This document shows positions 54,607-62,868 of a stretch of DNA of 63,109 bases, in pieces. The number at the start of each line of letters is the position of its first letter. Position 1 is the first letter of the stretch. The notes under the pieces are model-generated. The model did no database searches. It was not told where the DNA came from and worked only from the letters and a program-made list of their open reading frames with translations. The stretch lies in contig CAZEAN010000018.1 in the NCBI GenBank assembly GCA_964510225.1, positions 1-63,109 on the forward strand, given 5' to 3'. Source of the DNA: CAZEAN01 sp964510225 (GTDB lineage Bacteria > Planctomycetota > Planctomycetia > Isosphaerales > Isosphaeraceae). The translations under genes were made by a program, and so were the position numbers.

Positions 54607-56880
54607 TTATTCAACACCGTCCATCACGATCACGCGATGTCGGCGAATCTCGTGCTCGCCGGGATCCAAGTCTGATGACTCAAGATAGAGTGTGGCACGA
54701 CCCTTGATGGCCTCGATCATTTCACGAGTCGTCTTCCCGCCGAGATAAGCTTTGCCCTCGATCAGGAGTCGTGCTGAGGGAGCAATCCCACCTTCGAGGC
54801 GGATAATCTTTCCTGATTTCGCGACGAGATCACCATGGACGATTCCGGTCACGAGAATCTGGGGGTAGGCATCGGCGGTGAGCCGTCCATTCAGGTCCCC
54901 ATCAATCGCAATGGCGACGTAGCTGTGGGAATTGATTTCGCCATCAACATCACCTCGACTGTAGAGAACGGCGTACGAATCCGTTCTGATCAGCCCTTCG
55001 CTTGCAATGCCTTTGTCAAAGATCAGTGTGTGGTAGCGATCGGATTTAAGCCTTCGAGTGAGCGGATCCTTCAAGAGGATTCCTCCACCTCCCACATTGT
55101 CCCAAGCAAACTGATCGCCGCCAATGACCCGAAACTTAGAAGGATCTTTTACAAGCGCGAGATCACCCCACAACGATGGCCAGCCACCCGTCGGGAACAT
55201 TTTGAAGGCATCGGGGTCGAGGGGTGCTGGTGGGTCCTCTTCTAAGACCTCATCGATCCCATAATTGATCAAGAGCCGTCGGAGTTCCTCAAGTGGTTCC
55301 TCGGCTGAAACGCCTTCTGAAGGCTTATTCAGATCTGAATCAACCCTAGCAACACTCCGAGGCAACTCTGGCTCGGATAGACTCTCAACTTGTTGCGCCA
55401 AGCGATCGCCAGTCGCTGCTGTGACAGCCTTGTCAGTGTAGGAGGCATTCAAGTCATCGAACCAGACCGTACCAGGACCGTAAAGCTGCGGGGCAACGAT
55501 GATCTTCTGTGTCCCCGGCGGTATTTCGACCACACCTTCGTAGAGTTTCCAGTTGTGAGAGACGACGATCCCGGGCTCACCACCGAGGTAGGCAACCCAA
55601 GCATGACTCCTCTCTCCGTTTGCATCGATAAATTGAACATCGAGAATTGCTTTACTTAACTGATCTGCCTTGACCCAACTCGATACTTTGAGCCGAGTGC
55701 TCTCAGACTGATGATCAATCTCCTGTCTCCACTGCGCGATTGGGAAGTATCGTTGGGCACTCTTCCTGATCGCGAGACTCGATTCACCACTGTGGGCAAC
55801 TTCACGATCCCAGAGATAGAGAACTCCATCAATCGACGCACCTTGAGACCAACCTTCGGGGCGATTGTAGCCTTCCTCAAAACTTCGATTCGTCAACAGT
55901 GAAGGATCGGATTCTGTTTCTTGTACAGCATTGGACATAAGCGGTTCGACTGCATTCTTAGGTGGTTCAGGAGGGTCCGAGGACCGTGCAGTAAGTCCAA
56001 ACCCGGCGGCGCTACCAATAATCATCAGCACAGACGTCCACTTCCAGGGTGTTGTCATCATCATTCCTAATTCTCCTTGAGCAAGTGCCGCGACCATTGC
56101 TGGGACCGCCCCACCTTTGATCGCCGCAGTAAGACTCGGTGTACAGCGAATTGCAACACGGATTGTTTGGGAGATGAGAACACTGGAGACCGAAAGCGGC
56201 GCCGCCTTCACGCTGTCAGTGAAGCTGAGTGAGCCCGAGACGGTTACAGCCGGCGCCAAGCCGAGTCGAACGAGCCGACCCCGAAGACGATCTCGAGCAC
56301 GAGCAAGCCGGCTCCGGACCGTTCCAATCGGCCAACCGAGCAAGGTCGCTGTTTCTTCGTATGACTTGCCTTGCCAATAGGTCATCAACAAGGGAAGCCG
56401 ATCAGCTTCAGGAAGTGCATCAACCTGGGCTCGAATCAAAGACGCTCGTTCAGTCAGATTCGGATCAATCGAATCGTTGCCTTGGAACGCATCAGGATCG
56501 AACTGAGCTGGATGATGCTCTCGAGAAGCCCGGCGTGAGGATTCCTTGCGCGCACGCCGACTAATCCGCCTAGCGACTCTGCCCAGCCAAGGAGCAAGGC
56601 GGTTCCGATCACGGATCGTCTTCGCCCGTCGTGCCAACACGACAAAGGTTGCCTGGAACGAATCTTCGGCGTCGGTGTCATGACGCGAAATCGCCCGACA
56701 GATCGACAAGACTAAGGCGCCGTGACGTTGGACAATCGCCTCGAAGGCTGCTTCCGCGGCTTCGCCCGACCGGTTCAGAAACCGTTCCAACAACTCGTGA
56801 TCTTCTAAGCCGGCATGCGGCCCCGCTTGACAAAGAAGTCCGAGTTCGCGGACCGGAATCCCCGCCTGTTGTTTCACCAT
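54607..56880 (-). CDS. ECF sigma factor with transmembrane helix and extracytoplasmic CBM-like and beta-helix-like tail
   Basis: 757-residue fusion. Sigma region 2 covers about residues 46-110 (DTDAEDSFQATFVVLARRA) and region 4 about 152-203 (ALPEADRLPLLMTYWQGKSYEE, then GWPIGTVRSRLARARDRL). A Ser/Thr-rich linker leads to one membrane helix (~281-297). Outside lies a jelly-roll, carbohydrate-binding-module-like domain (~320-485, FEEGYNRPEGWSQG at its start), a Pro/Glu linker, and a Gly-rich repeat domain (~590-757) with the look of a bactofilin/beta-helix. ATG 56880 has a strong GGAGGTG eight bases away; the frame reaches 56997 without one. It stands alone, convergent with the M56 gene. It likely couples surface glycan sensing to transcription; no anti-sigma is adjacent. 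Confidence 0.85.
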   Translation of the reverse strand: MVKQQAGIPVRELGLLCQAGPHAGLEDHELLERFLNRSGEAAEAAFEAIVQRHGALVLSICRAISRHDTDAEDSFQATFVVLARRAKTIRDRNRLAPWLGRVARRISRRARKESSRRASREHHPAQFDPDAFQGNDSIDPNLTERASLIRAQVDALPEADRLPLLMTYWQGKSYEETATLLGWPIGTVRSRLARARDRLRGRLVRLGLAPAVTVSGSLSFTDSVKAAPLSVSSVLISQTIRVAIRCTPSLTAAIKGGAVPAMVAALAQGELGMMMTTPWKWTSVLMIIGSAAGFGLTARSSDPPEPPKNAVEPLMSNAVQETESDPSLLTNRSFEEGYNRPEGWSQGASIDGVLYLWDREVAHSGESSLAIRKSAQRYFPIAQWRQEIDHQSESTRLKVSSWVKADQLSKAILDVQFIDANGERSHAWVAYLGGEPGIVVSHNWKLYEGVVEIPPGTQKIIVAPQLYGPGTVWFDDLNASYTDKAVTAATGDRLAQQVESLSEPELPRSVARVDSDLNKPSEGVSAEEPLEELRRLLINYGIDEVLEEDPPAPLDPDAFKMFPTGGWPSLWGDLALVKDPSKFRVIGGDQFAWDNVGGGGILLKDPLTRRLKSDRYHTLIFDKGIASEGLIRTDSYAVLYSRGDVDGEINSHSYVAIAIDGDLNGRLTADAYPQILVTGIVHGDLVAKSGKIIRLEGGIAPSARLLIEGKAYLGGKTTREMIEAIKGRATLYLESSDLDPGEHEIRRHRVIVMDGVE

Positions 56881-57339
56881 CGGCGTCACCTCCGAGATCT
56901 TCAGTGCATTCAATTCACTTGAGGGGATCACTGAACGATCAGTTCCAACTTTTTCCAGGTTTATTGACTTCATTTCACAACGCAGTTCCACTGACAATCG
57001 GTCGATCTCAAGACTTGGGCCGCTTGGGATTCACTCAACGGGCCGAGGCAACGAGTTCAAGGAAGCACTCACAAGAGATTACAACTTCTTGATTGACCTC
57101 GATCATTGGCTCTTAATGACCACCGACGGCAAGCACTCGGGGGTATCGATCGGAATACCAAATTAAAAACATGAATACTTTATTGATCGGTCTTCTAAGG
57201 GCTGATGGGAAAATTGGAAACAACCGCTGTGGTTTATCCCTACAGCGGAGACTCTGGCGGCGGTTCTTGATCCCCTGCTACACTAAATCTTGTAACTTAC
57301 AAGGGGAAAGCTCGGGATCAACAAGGAGCAGAGTGACTA
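56881..57339. other. Divergent intergenic region between sigma factor and DUF423 gene
   Basis: 459 bases. It contains an AT-rich stretch around 57155-57180 and one palindrome near the DUF423 gene (listed separately). Frames running through it (56631-57092 plus) overlap the sigma gene antisense and are not supported. Confidence 0.4.
57289..57303. promoter_or_regulatory. Short palindrome upstream of the DUF423 gene
   Basis: cttgtaa-c-ttacaag is a perfect 7-1-7 inverted repeat ending 37 bases before the DUF423 start. TTGATC (57267-57272) lies at a reasonable -35 distance from its centre. A repressor site is possible; the binding protein is unknown. Confidence 0.35.
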
Positions 57340-57807
57340 ATGGCTGGCGCATTCTGGTTCCGACTGGGAGCAATCTTGGGCGGATTTGCCGTAATCACTG
57401 GTGCATTTGGAGCCCATGGCCTCGAAAGCTACCTTGAGCCAGAAGACCTCGAGACCTGGGAAATCGCTGTTCGCTACCATATGTACCATGCCCTCGCGTT
57501 ACTCAGCCTCGGTCTTTTCGTAAGATACCGAAACGCAAAAAGCACTACACTGAAGATCGCCGGCTCGCTCCTGATGCTTGGCACGTTGCTCTTCTCCGGC
57601 GGCCTTTACGCCTATGTACTCGCCGGTGGGATGGCAACGTGGACCGGAATCATTCTCGCTCCGACAGGTGGTGTCATCCTCATCGTTGGCTGGTTCACCA
57701 TGGCGGTTGGAGCAACAGTTAGTGCAGCTCCCCATGAGGCATCCATCGCTCAGGAATCGGAACGAGTCGCTCAAGAACGGCTTGTCAAAACCACCGCAAG
57801 TCGTTGA
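57340..57807 (+). CDS. DUF423 membrane protein
   Basis: 155-residue protein with four transmembrane helices (~5-26, 47-62, 73-93 and 100-124). The early AFGAHGLE motif after the first helix, and HALALLSLGLF plus LFSGGLY segments, identify DUF423 (YwdK-type). The cellular role of this family is not established. GGAG lies about ten bases before ATG 57340. The C-terminal 30 residues are a hydrophilic Glu/Arg tail. It opens a plus-strand run with the ACT and UPF0210 genes, 36 bases before the former. Confidence 0.88.
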   Translation: MAGAFWFRLGAILGGFAVITGAFGAHGLESYLEPEDLETWEIAVRYHMYHALALLSLGLFVRYRNAKSTTLKIAGSLLMLGTLLFSGGLYAYVLAGGMATWTGIILAPTGGVILIVGWFTMAVGATVSAAPHEASIAQESERVAQERLVKTTASR

Positions 57808-57843
57808 TGGAATTTACCTCAGCGACCAAAAGTTGAGAACGAG

Positions 57844-58443
57844 ATGCAGCGCTATATTGTGACGGTGACCGCCAGTGATGCGATCGGAATCATCCACGCC
57901 GTGACCCAAACGATCGCCGACCAACAAGGGAACGTGGTCGAGTTAAGTCAGACGGTTCTTCAAGGTTACTTCACCATTATTCTCTCCGTGGAGTTTGCAA
58001 CCCCTCCTGATCCGTTACGGCTCCGCGATTTGATCAGCCGTCAGGGAAAAGAGTTCCAACTTGCGGTTGTGGTGTTGCCCCAAGAACCATCGGCGGTCGA
58101 GCCAGTTCCTGGAGGAGAGCGATTCATCCTTACACTCCTGGGTTCTGATACACCCGGGAACATCGCGACGATCTCTGGTGCACTCGCAGCCCGTGGTGTT
58201 AACATTCTCGATCTCTATGTTCGCGTTGATCGGGGTCGATTCAGCATCATGATGGAAGCCTTGTTACCACCTGACCTCACACCGTCAAAGGTCCGCGCCG
58301 AACTCGAAGAACTCGGTGCAGAGCTTGGGCTGGAAGCTTTTGTACAACACGCGAACATCTTCACAGCAACGTCCGAGCCTCGGCCAGTTCGAATTGGCCC
58401 TCCGAGCAACCCCGAAGGTCCAGAAACAGTGGTCCCTCACTAG
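57844..58443 (+). CDS. Double ACT-domain regulatory protein
   Basis: 199-residue cytoplasmic protein of two ACT domains: residues 2-~80 (RYIVTVTASDAIGIIHAVTQ) and ~91-170 (RFILTLLGSDTPGNIATISG). ACT domains bind amino acids or small ligands. The GcvR-like tandem layout contrasts with the single-domain UPF0237 protein usually found before UPF0210 genes. The C-terminus is a short Pro-rich tail. It lies 21 bases ahead of the UPF0210 gene and should share its transcript, so it may be that protein's ligand-sensing regulator. Confidence 0.88.
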   Translation: MQRYIVTVTASDAIGIIHAVTQTIADQQGNVVELSQTVLQGYFTIILSVEFATPPDPLRLRDLISRQGKEFQLAVVVLPQEPSAVEPVPGGERFILTLLGSDTPGNIATISGALAARGVNILDLYVRVDRGRFSIMMEALLPPDLTPSKVRAELEELGAELGLEAFVQHANIFTATSEPRPVRIGPPSNPEGPETVVPH

Positions 58444-58464
58444 TCGTCATGGGAGTGTCCTAAG

Positions 58465-59841
58465 TTGTACCGTACCGAAGAGATTCTCGAAACGTTGGGG
58501 ATGGTCCACCAGCACAAGCTCGACGTTCGGACCGTCACTCTTGGTGTTGATCTCCAGCGTTGTGCCACTAACCAACTCTCGACACTCTGTGATCGGATCC
58601 GGACACGATTAATTCAAACCGCAGGCCGACTCAGTGACGTTTGCCGCGAGGTGGAAGCACGCTATGACATCCCGATCGTCAACCGTCGGATTGCGGTCAC
58701 ACCAATCGCCAATGTCGCTGCCGGCCACGATACAGAAGGTTTGTTGGCGGTCGCTCGAACCCTGGATGATGTTGCTGCCGAGGTCGAAGTCGATCTAGTC
58801 GGTGGATTTACGGCACAAGTTCAGAAAGGGTGGACGGAGGCAGGACGGAGTTTGGTCGAATCACTCCCGGCCGTACTCTCTAACACTCGTCGCGTCTGTG
58901 GTTCAGTGAACGTCGGAACCACCGCTGCTGGAATCAACATGGATGCACTCGGTGTGTTGGGACGGATCTTGAAAGAAACGGCCGAACGGACAAAGGCCTA
59001 CGACGGCTTTGGTTGTGCCAAGCTCGTGATCTTCGCCAACGCACCGACCGATAATCCGTTCATGGCTGGGGCGTTCCATGGCGTCGGCGAACCTGACGCG
59101 GTGGTCAATATCGGTGTTAGCGGTCCTGGTGTTGTGAAGGCAGCCGTCGAAGACTTGGTCAAGAATGCGTCAAAGCCTCCGACACTTGGTGAAATTGCTG
59201 AGGAAATCAAGAGTACTGCATTCCGAGTCACGCGGGTTGGCGAGTTGATCGGTCGTGAAGTCGCAAGCCGACTCGGTTTAGCATTCGGTATTGTCGATCT
59301 TTCTCTCGCTCCGACACCCCAGGTGGGTGATTCTGTCGGCGAAATCCTACAGGCGATGGGAGTGAAGAAACTGGGTGCTCCGGGGTCAACTGCAGCTCTC
59401 GCCCTCTTGAACGACGCCGTCAAGAAAGGAGGAAGTTTTGCCTCCTCGTCGGTTGGTGGACTCTCCGGCGCCTTCGTAGCGGTCAGTGAAGACAAGGCCC
59501 TTGCTGATGCGGTTGCTTCGAACGATCTCTCCCTTGAAAAACTGGAAGCAATGACGGCCGTCTGCTCTGTGGGCCTCGATATGATCGCCGTCCCAGGCGA
59601 TACCGACGCCGAGACCCTCGCTGCATTGATCGCCGATGAGGTGGCGATCGGCGTGATTAATCACAAAACGACGGCAGCTCGGATCATCCCTGTCCCTGGG
59701 AAAGGTCCTGGAGAGAAGGCTGTCTTTGGTGGGCTCTTCGGTGAAGCTGCAATCGTGCCGATTCGGGCTGCCGGCGGTGCCTCGGAGTTCGTCCGACATG
59801 GAGGAAGAATCCCGGCACCACTCTCCAGTCTTCGGAATTGA
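58465..59841 (+). CDS. UPF0210 (PFL-fold) protein
   Basis: 458-residue protein of the UPF0210/DUF711 family, which structural work places in the pyruvate-formate-lyase-like fold without a known reaction. Family landmarks are EILETLGMVHQHKLDVRTVTLG at the N-terminus, RIAVTPIANVAAGH, the AKLVIFANAPTDNPFMAGAFHG segment, NIGVSGPGVV, and the C-terminal GKGPGEKAVFGGLFGEA. The start is a TTG at 58465 with GGAG nine bases upstream, placed exactly at the conserved N-terminus; the first ATG (58501) would cut it. It is downstream of a double-ACT protein, the phylum's version of the common ACT/UPF0210 pair. Confidence 0.92.
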   Translation: MYRTEEILETLGMVHQHKLDVRTVTLGVDLQRCATNQLSTLCDRIRTRLIQTAGRLSDVCREVEARYDIPIVNRRIAVTPIANVAAGHDTEGLLAVARTLDDVAAEVEVDLVGGFTAQVQKGWTEAGRSLVESLPAVLSNTRRVCGSVNVGTTAAGINMDALGVLGRILKETAERTKAYDGFGCAKLVIFANAPTDNPFMAGAFHGVGEPDAVVNIGVSGPGVVKAAVEDLVKNASKPPTLGEIAEEIKSTAFRVTRVGELIGREVASRLGLAFGIVDLSLAPTPQVGDSVGEILQAMGVKKLGAPGSTAALALLNDAVKKGGSFASSSVGGLSGAFVAVSEDKALADAVASNDLSLEKLEAMTAVCSVGLDMIAVPGDTDAETLAALIADEVAIGVINHKTTAARIIPVPGKGPGEKAVFGGLFGEAAIVPIRAAGGASEFVRHGGRIPAPLSSLRN

Positions 59842-59842
59842 G

Positions 59843-59857
59843 CTACTCTCAGAGTAG
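59843..59857. terminator. Small hairpin between convergent genes
   Basis: ctactc-tca-gagtag in the 38 bases between the UPF0210 stop and the TPR gene's stop. The stem is only six base pairs and there is no T-run, so this is a weak candidate for a shared end. Confidence 0.25.
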
Positions 59858-59879
59858 ACGTTTCAGAACGGAATCAGGT

Positions 59880-61145
59880 CTATCGACGCGGCGTTACCTG
59901 GCCGATGACCACGCCAATCCAGGTTGATGCGATAACGCCTATTAGAAAGTAATCCTCCATCGATGAAATAATCTCGCCAGGGATCGCCAGGGCGATGGAG
60001 GCAATATTGGTCCCAGGACCAATCACGAAGAGGCCGAGCGTAAGGAGAGCCATAGCACGCCTCGGCCAGCCTGGAGAACTCTGGAGGGTTCCAGCGAGAG
60101 GCAAGAGGAGCAAGAAAAGCTGGATCGCGGCCATCAGCAGCCTTGGTTCATTCAATGGGAACGATGCGAGGGCGCAGACCACCATCGCCACCAGAGCACC
60201 TCCGAGCCAGTTTGAACCAATCACCTGTTCACGACTCAGGGCGTGCCGACCGAACCTATCGAGGCGGAGGAGGAGGTTGAACAGTGGAACCGAAATCCAG
60301 CTCAAGACCACAAACGCAAAGAGGCCAATCAATAACGCTGTCGTAACCGGGGCCCATTCGGGATAGCGTTGACCGATCGAACTAATGATCCGGCGACCGA
60401 AGATCAAGGTCAGGATGACAATAACCTGGATCCCCCTGCTCTTCTTGGCCATCCAGAGGAAATAGCCGAGCATCACTCGGTAGATGGGGTTCCGCGCCTT
60501 CAAAGCTTCGACAATCCCGGCCCGAGCCCAATCAAGCTCGGGGTCAAGTCGGAGTGCTTCCCGGAAGTGGTGGAGTGCTTGGCCGGGGTCGCTCTCGTTC
60601 AGGAGCGTCCAGCCACGGTTCGCATGGGTCACGGCATTGTCAGGATCACGCGAGAGAGCGGCGTCGATCGTCTGGCCGGCTTCGTCTCGTCGACCGAGAT
60701 TCACCAAGGCCATGGCTCGGAGATTGTTGCACTGCACATTCTCGGGATCGATTTCAAGACCCCGTTCGGCGGCGTCAAGCGCCTCGGCCCAGTCGCGACG
60801 CTGGAGTCGAATATTAGCCATCAACGCCCAAGCGTTGGCATTCCCTGGATCAAGACGAATCGCTTCCTCGCAGGCAACTTCGGCTTCCTTCACGCGGTTT
60901 CGGAGGAGCAAGATTTGCCCCATCACCAAATGGCCAAGCGGGAGATCGGGAGCAATCCGGATTGCCTCTTGGGCTTCCTCAGTTGCCTCAGGAAGGCGAT
61001 TCAGCTCTTGCAAGCAGAGGCCTAGAAAAGCATGGGCAAACGGGTCGTTCGGATTTTCGGCGAGTAACCCTCGGAGTTCCTTCTCAGCCAGCTCGGGTCG
61101 GGATTGCTGTAAGAGGACCATCGCACGATCTAAGCTGGCAGACAT
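59880..61145 (-). CDS. TPR protein with C-terminal membrane domain
   Basis: 421-residue protein. Five or six TPR motifs fill residues ~1-205, ending in consensus-like stretches (GNANAWALMANIRLQRRDWAEAL, DNAVTHANRGWTLL). About five transmembrane helices follow from residue ~235 (VIVILTLIFG, then TTALLIGLFAFVVLSWISV and others). The TPR part should be cytoplasmic and recruit partners to the membrane. It begins 52 bases after the AAA+ gene's stop on the same strand, so the two likely form an operon and perhaps a membrane-linked remodelling complex. No Shine-Dalgarno is clear before ATG 61145. Confidence 0.85.
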   Translation of the reverse strand: MSASLDRAMVLLQQSRPELAEKELRGLLAENPNDPFAHAFLGLCLQELNRLPEATEEAQEAIRIAPDLPLGHLVMGQILLLRNRVKEAEVACEEAIRLDPGNANAWALMANIRLQRRDWAEALDAAERGLEIDPENVQCNNLRAMALVNLGRRDEAGQTIDAALSRDPDNAVTHANRGWTLLNESDPGQALHHFREALRLDPELDWARAGIVEALKARNPIYRVMLGYFLWMAKKSRGIQVIVILTLIFGRRIISSIGQRYPEWAPVTTALLIGLFAFVVLSWISVPLFNLLLRLDRFGRHALSREQVIGSNWLGGALVAMVVCALASFPLNEPRLLMAAIQLFLLLLPLAGTLQSSPGWPRRAMALLTLGLFVIGPGTNIASIALAIPGEIISSMEDYFLIGVIASTWIGVVIGQVTPRR

Positions 61146-61197
61146 AGTCGGCTCGATTGGGTTGAGAGGATGGCTTACTCAGCCGTAAAGGGCGAGA

Positions 61198-62568
61198 TTA
61201 GCGGATCTTAAGATGCTTGAGGATCTCGTCGTAAGCACCGCCCTGATTGGCATAAAGGGCGTAGTTTCGTGCCGTCGCGAACCACTCCCGAGTCGAGGGT
61301 TTCACTGAACCGGCGGCCCGAGTCAGATCTTTGGTGGTCAACGGCTTAGGGGTACCTACTCTGAGCGCTTCTGTGAGCTTTGCTTCGATCGCGAGGTCAA
61401 CAACCGCTTTGAGATCGGCACCGGAGAATTCGTTTGTCTTCTTCGCAAGGTGATCCAAATCGAGGTCTTGAACTGGTTTTCCCGACAACAAGATCCGAAG
61501 GATCGCAGCACGGGCGGGGGCGTCCGGAGGCGGAACGAAGAGAATCCGGTCGAACCGACCGGGGCGTCTGAAGGCAGAGTCGAGGTGCCAAGGAGCGTTT
61601 GTCGCTGCGAGAATGAGGACACCGTCATTCGATCCTTGAAGGCCATCCAGCTCTGCAAGAAACTGATTGATCAACTGACGGCCCGCAGAGCCGCGCATAT
61701 CGGTCCGACTTGCGGCAAGCGCATCGACTTCGTCGAAGAAGAGTACACAGGGAGCATTGTTCCGAGCCTGCTCGAACAAGGCCCGGAGGTTCCGTTCCGA
61801 ATTACCGAGCCACATTTCAAGGACGTCGTGAATCCCCACACTCAAAAAGCCAGCGTCGATCTCCCCAGCGGTCGCCCGAGCAAGATGGGTCTTGCCACAA
61901 CCTGGGGGACCATACAACAGGATCCCGCCACCAATCGTCTTGCCATAAGCGCGGTAGAGATCAGGATGGGCAAGCGGGTGAATAATCTTGAGCCGGATCT
62001 CTTCCTTCAATTCATCCATCCCACCGACATCGACAAAGCTCACTTGAGGCCGCTCGATCTCGACATCGGGGGCTTCATCAACCGATTCCCCCCATCCAGC
62101 ACGGATTCGGCCCTCGACGACCTCGCCTTCTTCCTCGAAACCCGGTGTTGAACCGTCGGAACGGAGCCCGAGCCGGATTGCAAATTCCTCGTCAGCAATC
62201 TCCGGATCAGTATCAACGGCAGATCGATACTGTGCAATTGATCGTTCGACCTCACCTCGTCGAAACAGGATCCTTGCATAGAGCAAATAGCATCCTGCTG
62301 GCGTCTCTCGATCTGCAACCAGATCCTCGACGATCACCAAGGCATGAGACGTTTTCCCTTGCCGATCAAACGCTTGAGCCAACCCGAGTTTCAAGTCAGC
62401 ATCATCGGGTGCCGTCGCCAACGCCTCCCGATACTCGGCCTCGGCTTCTTCAGCGCGGCCTGCAGCCATCAGTGATTCTGCAAGATGCTTGCGCAACGGG
62501 ATGTTGTCAGGAGAGATCTTGAGCGCCTCACGGAGGGCGAGGATCGCTGCGTCGGAGCCACCTGCCAT
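61198..62568 (-). CDS. AAA+ ATPase with N-terminal TPR repeats (Cdc48/FtsH-type module)
   Basis: 456-residue single-ring AAA+ ATPase. Three TPR hairpins occupy residues 1-~125, an acidic linker follows, and the AAA module runs ~175-430: Walker A GPPGCGKTH (220-228), Walker B VLFFDEVDA (275-283), sensor region AATNAPW and the arginine-finger/SRH GRFDRILF. The second-region helix NEFSGADLKAVVD is of the classic AAA clade (Cdc48, FtsH, katanin). No protease domain follows, so it probably unfolds or remodels client complexes. ATG 62568 has GAGG six bases upstream; a longer frame starts at 62619. It is co-transcribed with the TPR membrane protein and divergent from a Ser/Thr kinase. Confidence 0.9.
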   Translation of the reverse strand: MAGGSDAAILALREALKISPDNIPLRKHLAESLMAAGRAEEAEAEYREALATAPDDADLKLGLAQAFDRQGKTSHALVIVEDLVADRETPAGCYLLYARILFRRGEVERSIAQYRSAVDTDPEIADEEFAIRLGLRSDGSTPGFEEEGEVVEGRIRAGWGESVDEAPDVEIERPQVSFVDVGGMDELKEEIRLKIIHPLAHPDLYRAYGKTIGGGILLYGPPGCGKTHLARATAGEIDAGFLSVGIHDVLEMWLGNSERNLRALFEQARNNAPCVLFFDEVDALAASRTDMRGSAGRQLINQFLAELDGLQGSNDGVLILAATNAPWHLDSAFRRPGRFDRILFVPPPDAPARAAILRILLSGKPVQDLDLDHLAKKTNEFSGADLKAVVDLAIEAKLTEALRVGTPKPLTTKDLTRAAGSVKPSTREWFATARNYALYANQGGAYDEILKHLKIR

Positions 62569-62868
62569 GACAACCTCAGCACTGCCGTTCGGGGTCTGTA
62601 AAGACAGAAATACGAGCATTGCATGATAGCGCCCCGATCAACCCGAGGTCAACGCAACGCGCATGCGCGTACAACTATCAAACAAAACTGTAACCGGCTC
62701 GCTCGCGACACCTGCTCGTTTACTTGATGTGTTGTGCTAACGTTGTTCAGGAAGCCAAGGACTCGGTACACTCGCAGTAAATCGTTTGGTGCGTGCAAGA
62801 GATCGCGTTGTTGAGTGTTCCGGTCGGTAGCAAAAAACGCCCTGGATTCCGGGAGGTAGGCAAAAACG
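62569..62868. other. Divergent region between AAA+ ATPase and kinase genes
   Basis: 300 bases containing both promoters and one perfect palindrome (listed separately). Minus-strand frames through it overlap the kinase start antisense and are not genes. Confidence 0.4.
62657..62670. promoter_or_regulatory. Perfect 14-bp palindrome in a divergent promoter region
   Basis: acgcgcatgcgcgt reads identically on both strands and lies 89 bases upstream of the AAA+ start and 199 bases upstream of the kinase start. A dimeric regulator site is possible; short GC palindromes can also arise by chance. Confidence 0.35.

Noticed and set aside
56881..56997. Upstream extension of the sigma factor
   Set aside because: No ribosome site at the TTG or ATG there, while GGAGGTG sits properly before 56880.
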